A stretch of 64,000 bases of DNA from Granulicella sibirica (GTDB lineage Bacteria > Acidobacteriota > Terriglobia > Terriglobales > Acidobacteriaceae). This document shows, piece after piece, positions 52,859 to 60,877 of the stretch. Under the pieces are notes generated by a model. That model searched no databases. It worked only from the letters and a program-made list of their open reading frames with translations, and was not told where the DNA came from. A program made the position numbers and the translations under genes. The stretch lies in the NCBI RefSeq assembly GCF_004115155.1, contig NZ_RDSM01000002.1:1302001-1366000 (forward strand), in the 5' to 3' direction. Within the stretch, counting starts at the first letter, position 1; every line of letters starts with the position of its first letter.

Positions 52859-53293
52859 TTACTCGACTGAAGTCGGCTTCTTACGAGGCACTTGGTCGAT
52901 GACTTGTATTTCGATCTGCCCGGACCAATCGCAGCTTGGACAGCTAACGATTCCGGTTGTGATTGCTCTCAAGTCCAATTCCGCGAGATTGATGATTTGC
53001 CCGCAGTTCGGGCAGACGTGGACGCTCTCCCAATGATTCCTTTGATCGCAATCGGGTTCCTCGGGCGTCATTGGCACCTTCTCCAGAGAAGCTGTCGTCC
53101 GTCCCGGTGTTTCCTGGGGCGAACCTTTTAGCTCGCTTAGGCGAACGGGCCGATCACGTATAGCGGCGAGAATGGGTAAAGTCCATTCCCCTTGGAGAAG
53201 CTGGAGAACTCGTCCAGCGCGTCGCAGTTCGATGGCCTGTGCTTCTTGCATTCCTCGGATCTCAGAGGCTTGATCACTCCGGCCTGCGAACAT
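52859..53293 (-). CDS. Short HxlR-like segment fused to a zinc ribbon
   Basis: A 144-residue protein whose start ATG follows the Crp-family stop by one base (TGAATG). Residues 25-58 (AGRVLQLLQGEWTLPILAAI, then RDRPVRLSELKG) match the beginning of an HxlR winged helix, but the recognition helix and wing do not follow. Instead, residues 94-121 hold CPNCGQIINLAELDLRAITT and CPSCDWSG, two CxxC pairs of a zinc ribbon. It may be a fusion formed by a deletion, or a small regulator. Coupled to the Crp-type gene. Confidence 0.65.
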   Translation of the reverse strand: MFAGRSDQASEIRGMQEAQAIELRRAGRVLQLLQGEWTLPILAAIRDRPVRLSELKGSPQETPGRTTASLEKVPMTPEEPDCDQRNHWESVHVCPNCGQIINLAELDLRAITTGIVSCPSCDWSGQIEIQVIDQVPRKKPTSVE

Positions 53294-54022
53294 TCATTTG
53301 TCCCACAAAGGATTTCCTGCAAGTTTGCCGGTCAGAACGGGCTTCTTCGCGTTTCCTTCGGGCAGTTGGTCATGAAGAACGACATTCAGCAATGACTTAT
53401 TGACTCTTATCCGGCCGTTGTAATCTAGGAAGCCGAGCTTCCTAAAGCGATTCATGAAGAAGCTCACACGGGCCCGCGTGCTTCCTATTATCTGGGCCAA
53501 CGCTTCCTGCGAGATTTTCGGTATGAGCATATGAGGTTCACCCGGTTTCCCAAACTCGGCCATTAGCAACAGGACTCTTGCGAGCCTCTTTTCGCTAGAA
53601 TTGAACAATTGATCGACGAGATCTGCCTGGATTCGCATGCTTCTTGAGAGCACGAAGGCGAGAAAGTGTTCGGAAAATGCCGGCTGCTCGTGTATCACAC
53701 GGACCATTTCGTCGCGACTGATCTTGAGGACCGTGCACGCTGTAATCGCCGTAGCAGTTGCTAGACGAGTCCCCCTCACAGCTGCGACTGATTCTTCTCC
53801 AACGAAATCTCCCATTGAAAGAAGCGTAATGGTGGCCTGTTTCCCAGCCTCGGAAACCACCGTTAGCTTTGCTCGTCCACTCTGAACATAGAAGACCGCA
53901 TCGGCATCATCGCCCTGAGAAAACATAACGGCTTTTGCCTTCAGGTGAAGGACCTTTCGTCCAATTCCAGCTTTCGCAAGGAATGCGAGCGGATGAAATT
54001 TTTCGCCTCGAACTTCAGTCAT
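53294..54022 (-). CDS. Crp/Fnr-family transcriptional regulator
   Basis: A 242-residue regulator. The cyclic-nucleotide-type beta-roll spans about residues 20-130 (VMFSQGDDADAVFYVQSGRA, KLTVVSEAGKQATITLLSMG, DFVGEESVAAVRGTRLATAT), then the dimer helix and a winged helix-turn-helix (ISQEALAQIIGSTRARVSFF, then MNRFRKLGFLDYNGRIRVNK). No Fnr-type cysteine cluster is present at the N-terminus. The effector is unknown. GGAG precedes the ATG. The 334 bases upstream (54023-54356) show no gene I can support. Confidence 0.9.
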   Translation of the reverse strand: MTEVRGEKFHPLAFLAKAGIGRKVLHLKAKAVMFSQGDDADAVFYVQSGRAKLTVVSEAGKQATITLLSMGDFVGEESVAAVRGTRLATATAITACTVLKISRDEMVRVIHEQPAFSEHFLAFVLSRSMRIQADLVDQLFNSSEKRLARVLLLMAEFGKPGEPHMLIPKISQEALAQIIGSTRARVSFFMNRFRKLGFLDYNGRIRVNKSLLNVVLHDQLPEGNAKKPVLTGKLAGNPLWDK

Positions 54023-54356
54023 TCAGGTCTCCTATCCGGCCCGTCATGCGCAATTACTTCGGAAACTCCCGCGAGGTCCCTTAATCTCACTCAAATCCAG
54101 AGCGCCATGTTGCGGCTGGGCCCATGCGCTCATAAACGACTATCAGACCGCGCTTAAGTGCGGCTTCCGCAAACACGCGAAGAAATGTCAAGAAACAGCG
54201 ATTTTTCCTGAGTAGCAACAAGATCTCCGAATGCTTGAGGTGCAGAACTCGACCTCAATTTCCGCCCTAGATGTATCGAAAAGGACAACTTCTCATATTC
54301 AAACGGAGGATAATCATTTCCACGCCGCCGGACGGACCGGTGCAGGAGACTCATCG

Positions 54357-54872
54357 ATGCCGATTACATCCAAGGTCGAGGAAGTTCCACTTGAAACGAA
54401 GGCACTGTTCCCCTGCCCCATAAACTCCTCGAAGAGCCCGCCCTTGATAGAAATCTTGCTGCTAGAAGGGGATTTTGGGGTCCCGTCCAAGTCTGCAAAA
54501 CTCCTGATGGACCCACGATATCGGGTTACTACGGTTTGCAATCAAAGTGATCTTTTCGTTCTACGTACCACGATCGGGATTTCAGTAGCCATCATCAATG
54601 ATCGTATGGGTGCAGCGGCGCTCGATATTGCGGCGCGAGCCATAAGGCTGGCGTGGCCGTTGGCGCGAATACTCGTATTAGGAAAAGCGCAAATCGTCCT
54701 AGAGGACTATCTCTATGATGAAGCGATTGAGCATCGATTCGTTGGGTCAGACCTCTGTGTAAGTCTGGAGAGACTTTCCCATTCGTCTATGAACCGGGGA
54801 CCTGATGGAGGATTGTTCATCTTGCGTAGAGGAACGACTGCAACAGATGCTAGGCCTCCAAGAGGAAGTTGA
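54357..54872 (+). CDS. Receiver-like protein without a clear phosphorylation site
   Basis: A 171-residue protein from ATG 54357, preceded by AGGAG eight bases upstream; an in-frame ATG at 54231 has no ribosome site. Residues about 28-130 follow a receiver-like alternation (IEILLLEGDFGVPSKSAKLL, then VAIINDRMGAAALDIAARAI and ARILVLGKAQIVLEDYLYDE). IINDRMG stands where the phosphoacceptor strand would be, with Asn-Asp in place of the usual hydrophobic-Asp, so phosphorylation is uncertain. Function unknown. Confidence 0.6.
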   Translation: MPITSKVEEVPLETKALFPCPINSSKSPPLIEILLLEGDFGVPSKSAKLLMDPRYRVTTVCNQSDLFVLRTTIGISVAIINDRMGAAALDIAARAIRLAWPLARILVLGKAQIVLEDYLYDEAIEHRFVGSDLCVSLERLSHSSMNRGPDGGLFILRRGTTATDARPPRGS

Positions 54873-54878
54873 GGTTCA

Positions 54879-55211
54879 TTGAAATCGACCGCTGTGCTTC
54901 AAAGGCCGCTTCAGACACAGGTGAATGATTGCTGCGCCAGCCTCATTCTGGCCGCGGAGGTCGAGTGCGGTGCATTCATGTTCGCGGCAAAACAGCTATT
55001 CGGCGAAGAAATGGCGCTCCGCAGCGGAGGACTTTGGGTAGAAACACTGGAGGCAGACTCTAGCTTTATTTGCCAGAATCATCGTCCGCGGGAGGTGACG
55101 ACCCTGGCAGCCTCTAGGCTTACCGATCTTGTGACCGCCATGCGCCGGCCTCCCGACTCGACACTCAGAGCCGTGGGCAAGCCGGCCAACAGTCCAGCTC
55201 CTTTGAACTGA
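54879..55211 (+). CDS. Hypothetical protein
   Basis: A 110-residue frame beginning with TTG 54879, with GAGG four bases upstream and six bases after the previous stop. It contains CCASLILAAEVECGAFMFAA and otherwise no recognised motif. The close spacing suggests co-transcription with the receiver-like gene. It could be spurious. Confidence 0.45.
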   Translation: MKSTAVLQRPLQTQVNDCCASLILAAEVECGAFMFAAKQLFGEEMALRSGGLWVETLEADSSFICQNHRPREVTTLAASRLTDLVTAMRRPPDSTLRAVGKPANSPAPLN

Positions 55212-55363
55212 CGCCCAGTGGAAACCGCAGAGCCCTGCTGTTTTCTCTCCGGCACATACCGCAGACTCTCGGACAAGCGATACGGGTACGGCTTTTTCGT
55301 CACTCAAGAGTGATTGGCGAGTCCGGCATGTTGCTCCGTACGGCAAACTGACGTGGAGAGTCG

Positions 55364-56275
55364 CTAACTCGGCGTGCGATTGCTAGTGAGAGATCTATAC
55401 TCAGAAGGGGTTTGCGAGAAGTGGCGACGGAAGGAACTTGCAAAGTGGGACGCGCTTCCGAATCCGCAGGTCAAAGCGATATCAAGCGTGCTCTTGTCGG
55501 TCTCGCGAAGCATTGATTTGGCGGCTTCCATTCTCAGGTGCAGCACGTGCCGGTGGGGCGTCGTTCCCACTGCCCTTTTAAACAATGCGGCGAAGTGAAA
55601 TGTACTGATCCCGGCCTCGTTAGAAAGCACGCGGAGGTCCAGGCGGTCATACAGGTGTGCGTTGATATATTCCAGTACTCTTATAAGGCGGTAGTCAGAG
55701 ATGGGATCGCGGACCAGCGACTGGCGCCATTCAACGCTTTTCGAAGGACCAATTAGCAGATGCGCAGCAATCCACTGTGCAGCAGCCTGAGCGTAAAACT
55801 CTGGAGCGCCAGCGCGAACAGCCGAGATCACAGCAGCGCTCAAGTTGGCAAGGTGGGGATCATCAAGGAACGGTATTTCCAGAGTTCGATCAAGTCGGTG
55901 ACTCCCCGCCCGTTGCAGCTCAATAGCGGCGGAGGATAGTACTTGTTGTGGGAGGTAAAGGGTGCGTACCTCGATTCGAGGCTGATCTCTCGAATTCCAA
56001 CGAAATGGCCGCGAGCTCCCCGGCGGCTCTATGTATCCGCTGCCAGGTGGGTATGAACGAGTAGTCCACATGCTGCCACTCCGAGACTCCAACTTGTATA
56101 CATGATTGCGCAAAAGCCCGATCCGCAGATCGGGTACCCTCATCGTAGTGATCTCATCGATGCCGGTGTATTCGGCCTCTCGGGCCAGGAGTGAGGACCA
56201 CTGCACGGAATCACTCGAAACAGTGACGGGGCCTTTCGCGAAGGCTTGCCGAGTAGCTCCTGCCCAAGTCCTCAT
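55364..56275 (-). CDS. AraC-family transcriptional regulator
   Basis: A 303-residue regulator with GAGGAGG six bases before its ATG. The N-terminal two-thirds are an effector domain of no clear subtype. The C-terminal AraC domain, residues about 200-300, has two helix-turn-helix motifs: LDLRVLSNEAGISTFHFAAL followed by FKRAVGTTPHRHVLHLRMEA, and LDIALTCGFGSASHFASSFR followed by RHFSQTPSEYR. The 228 bases upstream (56276-56503) contain no gene I can support, and no obvious target is next to it. Confidence 0.92.
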   Translation of the reverse strand: MRTWAGATRQAFAKGPVTVSSDSVQWSSLLAREAEYTGIDEITTMRVPDLRIGLLRNHVYKLESRSGSMWTTRSYPPGSGYIEPPGSSRPFRWNSRDQPRIEVRTLYLPQQVLSSAAIELQRAGSHRLDRTLEIPFLDDPHLANLSAAVISAVRAGAPEFYAQAAAQWIAAHLLIGPSKSVEWRQSLVRDPISDYRLIRVLEYINAHLYDRLDLRVLSNEAGISTFHFAALFKRAVGTTPHRHVLHLRMEAAKSMLRETDKSTLDIALTCGFGSASHFASSFRRHFSQTPSEYRSLTSNRTPS

Positions 56276-56503
56276 GTCTTCCTCCTCCAGTCAGTAAGTC
56301 TCTACTCTCGGCTTCATAAGCCCTCTTGCGCGGCAGATCCCACTGGCGGTATGTATATATCAGACCGCCAGCACAACGCGTACTCAGTGAATGCTGAGCG
56401 ACACGTTTCTTTCCTGTATCGCCTCTTCCGATCCGGGCAGAAACTCAGGACCAATGGGCTGTAGGTCTCAGAACATCCAGCCTGGGAGTGTCTAAACGAC
56501 AGA

Positions 56504-57064
56504 TCAAACCGTGGTGCGCAAGTTGGAGACGAGTTCAGATCCTGCGGAAGTTGCCAGGTCGGGACGACCGATAGCTTCTAGTAGGTACATACCTTCAATG
56601 GAGGCCAAAAAAAGAGCCGCCGATGCGGCGTGATTGCCCTTTGGTTCCACCTCAAGGCGGCTCGTCACCCATGCGAGGAATCCGTCAGCGATCTGACCCA
56701 CAACTTGAACGTGAGGTTGAAGCCCACGTGCCGCGGCCGAGGCAAGTTCAAGCCAAAGAGGCATGAATGGCCGGAAACTGCGCGAGGTCAGGATAGGCCA
56801 AACCTCTTTCATTAGACCTCGAAAAGACCAAGGCTTTCCGGAAGGAAGGGCTTCATCAAGCTGTGCGAGCATGCGCTCCGCGATACGGTGCAACGTAACG
56901 GAGAGGATTTCGTCCTTGTCAGCGAAGTAGTAGAGCAACATCCGATCGCTCGTTCCCGCAGCGGCGGCGAGGGGCCGAAGCGTTGCGGCAGCAAGGCCTT
57001 CGCAGAGAAGATGATCTGCCATGCGCTCGATCGCGGCGTCTCGGCTGCTTTTTCGGGTCCTCAT
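56504..57064 (-). CDS. TetR-family repressor
   Basis: A 186-residue regulator. The N-terminal helix-turn-helix is in RMADHLLCEGLAAATLRPLA followed by AAAGTSDRMLLYYFADKDEI (residues 10-55). The C-terminal half is the helical ligand and dimer domain. It is divergent from a DUF1330 gene, and the 95-base gap holds two palindromes near its own start, so it likely represses both. Confidence 0.9.
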   Translation of the reverse strand: MRTRKSSRDAAIERMADHLLCEGLAAATLRPLAAAAGTSDRMLLYYFADKDEILSVTLHRIAERMLAQLDEALPSGKPWSFRGLMKEVWPILTSRSFRPFMPLWLELASAAARGLQPHVQVVGQIADGFLAWVTSRLEVEPKGNHAASAALFLASIEGMYLLEAIGRPDLATSAGSELVSNLRTTV

Positions 57065-57071
57065 CTCATTA

Positions 57072-57120
57072 AATGTAGCATGTGCTACATTCTTCTGCTA
57101 GCATGTAGCAGGCGTTACAT
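57072..57120. promoter_or_regulatory. Two palindromic operators between tetR and the DUF1330 gene
   Basis: AATGTAGCA-TG-TGCTACATT (57072-57091) is a perfect 9-base inverted repeat. A second imperfect copy, ATGTAGCA-GG-CGTTACAT (57103-57120), lies 30 bases away centre to centre, close to three helix turns. Both lie between the divergent start codons, where a TetR dimer pair would block both promoters. Confidence 0.75.
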
Positions 57121-57159
57121 TTGAAGTGAGGTCAAAGCGCTGATCTGAAAGGAGCATCA

Positions 57160-57489
57160 ATGGCTGCGTATCTCGTCGCCTTCGTAACCGCACACGGCCT
57201 GGACTGGTTCTCCGCATACCAGGCCAACGTTCCCCCCATTGTTCGAAAGCACGGCGGCAGGTACTTGGCAGTTCCCAAGTCCATTCCCAACGCGGTAGAA
57301 ATTTTAGAAGGTATGGCGTCGGCCCCTGGTGCAATTGTTCTCTTTTCCTTTCCTTCTATGCCCGCGATCAAAGCTTTCTTGGCGGATCCCAACTATGCGC
57401 CTTACCGGAATGCGCGCATTGCAGCTACCGAAAGCACCTTCTTCGCGTTCGAAAATGATGACGGCGCATCACAGTTCCTCGGGCAGTGA
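57160..57489 (+). CDS. DUF1330-family protein
   Basis: A 109-residue alpha-beta-barrel-type small protein. AYLVAFVTAHGLDWFSAYQA, then GGRYLAVPKSIPNAVEILEG and a closing PNYAPYRNARIAATES-like segment match the DUF1330 pattern. The biochemical role of this family is not settled. AAAGGAG lies five bases before the ATG. It is divergent from a TetR gene whose operators overlap its promoter. The 237 bases downstream (57490-57726) show no gene. Confidence 0.85.
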   Translation: MAAYLVAFVTAHGLDWFSAYQANVPPIVRKHGGRYLAVPKSIPNAVEILEGMASAPGAIVLFSFPSMPAIKAFLADPNYAPYRNARIAATESTFFAFENDDGASQFLGQ

Positions 57490-57726
57490 TTCACAGCGTG
57501 CTTATTGCATGCTTCGTATGCAGTGCTCTGAATCTCGGTTACGCCGAGTAGTCTCATTTTGTTTACCTACTGGGCCGGGTCGATCCGGCCCGGGTGTTCG
57601 TGCGCCTCGGAACAGGCAGGTAGCCTGCGAAGAAGTCAGCGTGAATGCGTATCGTGAGCGAGGCGAGCCGCACTCCTCTCTTGAAATAGGTACTCAGCCA
57701 GCCGGAGCGCACGTGATGAGAGAAAT

Positions 57727-58370
57727 TCAGTCAAACTTAGTCTTGGTGAACTCTTCGGACATCATCCATAATCGCTCGCCGCTCTCGTCGTCGAGGCCTG
57801 GTTTACCGACCTTCGCTTGCACCGGCGGGCCTTTCAGGCCACCACCTGGTCCATAGTACCCGGCAGGTTCGACCTGCGCAGTCGCTGCGTAGACGACCAA
57901 TAAAGCTCCGGAAGCGGCATCCTGTCCCATCCGGTCGAGAATTCTACTCAGTATTCCGAAGGGGCCCCACTACCCCGGGCCGTTTGCAATCAGATCGGTC
58001 CTGGCATAGCCAGGGTGAGCAGCGAGAGCCAGCAGATGCCAACCGGCAACATCACTCCTACGCTGTAACGCGCGGGTAAACAAGATATTTGCCAACTTCG
58101 ATTGTTGATTGGCATTGTAGGGCTTGAATGATCTTCTTTCAAATTGCAAATCGTCGAAAAACAGCCTTCCCGATGAGTGTGCCCCAGAGGAGACTGTAAC
58201 CACACGCGGTTGTTGAACTCTTAGTAATGTGGGGAGCAGTTGGGCGGTCAGCGCGAAGTGTCCGAGATGGTTGACACCGAATTGCAGCTCAAATCAGTCC
58301 GTTGTAAGCGTTCTGACCTTCGGCGTCATCACACCAGCGTTGTTGATAAGAACACTTACTCGCAAGTTCG
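57727..58370 (-). pseudogene. Broken short-chain dehydrogenase gene
   Basis: One continuous minus-strand frame encodes an SDR of the retinol-dehydrogenase-like type but is interrupted: VLINNAGVMTPKVRTLTTD, an in-frame TGA, then [20 protein letters not shown] and [10 protein letters not shown], the catalytic [11 protein letters not shown] motif, [15 protein letters not shown], an in-frame TAG, and WGPFGILSRILDRMGQDAAS to the end. The first about 80 residues with the cofactor-binding GxxxGIG motif are missing. Similarity stops near 58360-58370, where a different broken gene on the plus strand begins. Confidence 0.85.
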
Positions 58371-58643
58371 ACCGCTACTGGATCTCAGGAAACGGACGAC
58401 ATCAGGAGGCTTGTCGCAGATACACGGCGTAAGCTGCTAGTCGTCCTTGAGCAGCGAATCGAGCAGGACATTCGCAAGAGAATGGTGACACCAAGTACTG
58501 ACACGTTCGCAGTTGCCGCTCATGTGATGGCGACTCAACTGGCGCTTTCTGTCCTTGCACGCGATGGCCTTACAAGATCCCAGCTCTTTGGCATAATCGA
58601 GGAGTCTCTCCGCGGTTGGCCTTCTAACGTGGCTTCTAGCTAG
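58371..58643 (+). pseudogene. C-terminal remnant of a helical regulator (possibly TetR)
   Basis: A plus-strand frame without its own start reads ETDDIRRLVADTRRKLLVVL, EQRIEQDIRKRMVTPSTDTF, AVAAHVMATQLALSVLARDG and LTRSQLFGIIEESLRGWPSN before TAG 58643. It looks like the helical C-terminal domain of a TetR-type protein with the DNA-binding half removed. It starts where the SDR remnant on the other strand stops, which suggests a single deletion that removed both N-termini and the region between. The TetR identity is uncertain. Confidence 0.5.
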
Positions 58644-59422
58644 ATCGCAACACCGCCTGCGACCTCGATACGCTGCGCATTGATCCAGTGATTGTCTTCT
58701 GAGAGAAGCGAAGCGATCATCGGACCAAGATCTTCGGGAAGACCAGCGCGGCCTAGTGCTGTATTCTCGGCAATCATCTTGTTGACAGCAGGATTGTCCC
58801 GAACGATGCCGCCGCTGAAGTCGGTTTCGACAGGCCCAGGAGCAACGACATTCACGGCAATCCTGCGCGGACCTAGTTCCTTTGCCAAATGCCTCGACAG
58901 CACTTCAACCGCTCCTTTCATTGAGGCGTAGATTGCTCCTCCGGGCGAGGCAGTGCGAGTCCGCACTGTCGATAAATTGACGATGCGTCCGCCGTCGTTG
59001 ATCAGGGGAAGAAGCTTCTGTGTCAGGAAGAACACGCCCTTGAAGTGTACGTTTAGCACGCTGTCAAACTCTTCCTCAGTAGCCCTATCGAATGGCATAT
59101 TGCGATGATTATTGCCGGCGTTGTTGACCAGAAAGTCGAAACGAGATTGACCGAGGCCAGATAAGGCATTCTCTACATCTTTGACAAAAGCGCCGAACGC
59201 TCCGATGTTCCCCGCGTCGAGTTGTAGAGCAACGGCCTGCGCGCCGATCGCACTTACCTCCGCGAGCACAGCTTCGGCATCTTCGCGATGAGTGTTGAAC
59301 GTGAAAATAATATCGACGCCTCGATTAGCGAGATTCACGACAGTGTTGCGGCCAATGCCGCGGCTGCCTCCTGTCACGACTGCGATTTTTCTCGAAACGG
59401 ATGTATTTGTGTGCTCTGGCAT
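58640..59422 (-). CDS. Short-chain dehydrogenase/reductase (FabG-like)
   Basis: NAD(P)-dependent oxidoreductase of 260 residues from ATG 59422 (AAAGGAG nine bases upstream; a GTG start ten codons earlier is less likely). The cofactor motif VVTGGSRGIGRNTV is near residue 20, NNAGNNHRNM near 105, the catalytic Ser in IVNLSTVR and the YASMKG catalytic pair near 165. VVAPGPVETDFSGG closes the active site. Substrate unknown. An upstream TetR gene and a half-matching palindrome suggest repression. Confidence 0.92.
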   Translation of the reverse strand: MPEHTNTSVSRKIAVVTGGSRGIGRNTVVNLANRGVDIIFTFNTHREDAEAVLAEVSAIGAQAVALQLDAGNIGAFGAFVKDVENALSGLGQSRFDFLVNNAGNNHRNMPFDRATEEEFDSVLNVHFKGVFFLTQKLLPLINDGGRIVNLSTVRTRTASPGGAIYASMKGAVEVLSRHLAKELGPRRIAVNVVAPGPVETDFSGGIVRDNPAVNKMIAENTALGRAGLPEDLGPMIASLLSEDNHWINAQRIEVAGGVAI

Positions 59423-59476
59423 CTTCGGTTTCTCCTTTGGTTCTGTTCTCACCGCATCTAGCTAAACTCGCTCGCG

Positions 59477-59490
59477 CAACTAGTCAGTCA
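59477..59490 (-). promoter_or_regulatory. Possible TetR half-operator before the SDR gene
   Basis: The minus strand reads TGACTG-AC-TAGTTG. Its first arm equals that of the palindrome TGACTG-CC-CAGTCA in front of the adjacent TetR gene (60097-60110); the second arm matches only partly. It lies 55 bases before the SDR ATG. Confidence 0.4.
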
Positions 59491-59508
59491 TTTATGTAGA
59501 TCAAGAAA

Positions 59509-60075
59509 TTACTTCAATACTCGCCACAAGGCGTCGAAACCCAACTGGCAGTGTTTCTCTGCGTTCGGGGGGTCTTGTAGCATGAAATCCATAGTCGTCT
59601 CAGCTAGCGAGTTCATGACCGAAACGACGAAACTCATAGAAGCTTCGTGCATCGGGCCGGCAACCCTGCACCGTTCCAAAAGGTCCGCTATGCCGGTCAT
59701 TGACTTGTGGCCAAGGGCGCGGGTTTCGGGCGTGATCTCTTCAGAAACGTTCAGTTGCGCAAGGGCACGTCTCTTATCAGGGTCCGAGACCACCCACTGC
59801 ATCCAGTTCGACCAGATGGAAAAAAGCTGCTTGCGCAAGGAAGCTTTTCCCGGATGGTTTTTCAAGGCAGCAGAGGCCATTTCTGCCTTCAACTCCAGAT
59901 AAAGCTCGTTAAAGAGAACTCGTTTCGTCTTGAAATAAGTGAACAGTGAACCGCTGGAGACACCGGCTTCGCGAGCGATTACAGCGGTTTGAGCCCCAAG
60001 ACCCTGAGTGACGATGACACGCGTCGCTGCTCTCATAAGCGCACTACGTTTCTCGTCGCTAAGCGGCCTTGCCAT
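59509..60075 (-). CDS. TetR-family repressor
   Basis: A 188-residue regulator from ATG 60075. The frame extends to 60111, but those bases hold promoter-like elements, so I prefer the inner start with GGGA just upstream. The helix-turn-helix is SALMRAATRVIVTQGLGAQT followed by AVIAREAGVSSGSLFTYFKT (residues 10-50). The C-terminal domain is helical. Same strand as the SDR gene and 87 bases before it, so the two may form a unit with self-repression. Confidence 0.9.
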   Translation of the reverse strand: MARPLSDEKRSALMRAATRVIVTQGLGAQTAVIAREAGVSSGSLFTYFKTKRVLFNELYLELKAEMASAALKNHPGKASLRKQLFSIWSNWMQWVVSDPDKRRALAQLNVSEEITPETRALGHKSMTGIADLLERCRVAGPMHEASMSFVVSVMNSLAETTMDFMLQDPPNAEKHCQLGFDALWRVLK

Positions 60076-60083
60076 CGTTCCCA

Positions 60084-60111
60084 TAGTATACATGAGTGAC
60101 TGGGCAGTCAA
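60084..60111 (-). promoter_or_regulatory. tetR promoter with embedded palindrome
   Basis: The minus strand has TTGACT (60111-60106), a 17-base spacer and TACTAT, or TATACT with a 15-base spacer. The -35 box overlaps a perfect palindrome TGACTG-CC-CAGTCA (60097-60110), a good place for self-repression. Confidence 0.5.
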
Positions 60112-60248
60112 GTATCCAGACCAACCAGTTTCGCCGTATACCCGGAGAGGCCGATCGGTTCCCGATCCGGTTGAGTGATGGTGGAGACGTCACCATCACA
60201 CTTAGTGGCCTTCGTGCAGGTGACCTCTCCGTCTGGGCCGGTCAATCA

Positions 60249-60263
60249 TGTGCAAAATGCACG
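60249..60263. promoter_or_regulatory. Candidate MarR operator upstream of marR
   Basis: TGTGCAAAATGCACG: arms GTGCA and TGCAC around AAA. It lies 49 bases before the MarR-type gene start and shares its layout with the site at 60842-60856. Confidence 0.55.
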
Positions 60264-60311
60264 CATCATAATAAAGGTGCGTTCCATTTTCTTGCAAAAC
60301 GGGGCAGACGG

Positions 60312-60800
60312 ATGTCGTCAGACGAAGTCCGAAATTCACATATCAAAGCTCGCTTCCCAAATTTGCATCGCTCTCTCCTTGACATCGTCGGCGCAATGAA
60401 CCGGCCCCAAATCGATGAAACAATGCTGGCAATGGCAGGATTGGACCTCGAACCTGCGCTGTTCACGCCCCTTGTGTTGGTCGCCAAACTGGGTCCGATC
60501 GGCGTCGTGCGACTCGCGGATCGCGTGGGAAGGGACTACACCACGGTGAGCCGTCAAGTGGCGCGATTGGAGGAACTTGGCTTAGTCAAGCGTCGTGTGA
60601 GCACAGCAGATCGGCGGACGCGTGAAGCCATAATCACCCGCAAGGGAAAAACGGCCACGGATGCCGTTGATGCCGCGCGCGAAGAGATCGCGCTGACGCT
60701 CTTCAAGGGATGGCCCCGCCGCGATTTCGATGAACTCGTTCGCTTGATGCGGATGCTTGCCGACCGACTGAACGAGACACCGGGTGGACACGCGCGCTAG
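60312..60800 (+). CDS. MarR-family transcriptional regulator
   Basis: A 162-residue winged-helix regulator from ATG 60312, with GGGG upstream; the frame back to 60096 overlaps the divergent promoter and is rejected. The core is FTPLVLVAKLGPIGVVRLAD, then RVGRDYTTVSRQVARLEELG and the wing VKRRVSTADRRTREAIITRK, a standard MarR domain. It precedes a SnoaL-like gene on the same strand, and both have a matching palindrome upstream. Confidence 0.92.
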   Translation: MSSDEVRNSHIKARFPNLHRSLLDIVGAMNRPQIDETMLAMAGLDLEPALFTPLVLVAKLGPIGVVRLADRVGRDYTTVSRQVARLEELGLVKRRVSTADRRTREAIITRKGKTATDAVDAAREEIALTLFKGWPRRDFDELVRLMRMLADRLNETPGGHAR

Positions 60801-60841
60801 CCGTGTGGGCGAGCGATCCTCAAGATCAGGTCTTGCATCTA

Positions 60842-60856
60842 TGTGTAAAGTACACA
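60842..60856. promoter_or_regulatory. Candidate MarR operator upstream of the SnoaL-like gene
   Basis: TGTGTAAAGTACACA: perfect 6-base arms around AAG. It shares TGTG-Y-AAR-T-R-CAC with the site before marR. It lies 21 bases before the SnoaL-like start, over the expected promoter. Confidence 0.6.
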
Positions 60857-60877
60857 CAATGTACTCCAGGAGGAATC

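Noticed and set aside
60096..60311. N-terminal extension of the MarR-type gene
   Set aside because: It overlaps the divergent TetR promoter and contains the candidate operator; the MarR domain begins after 60312.
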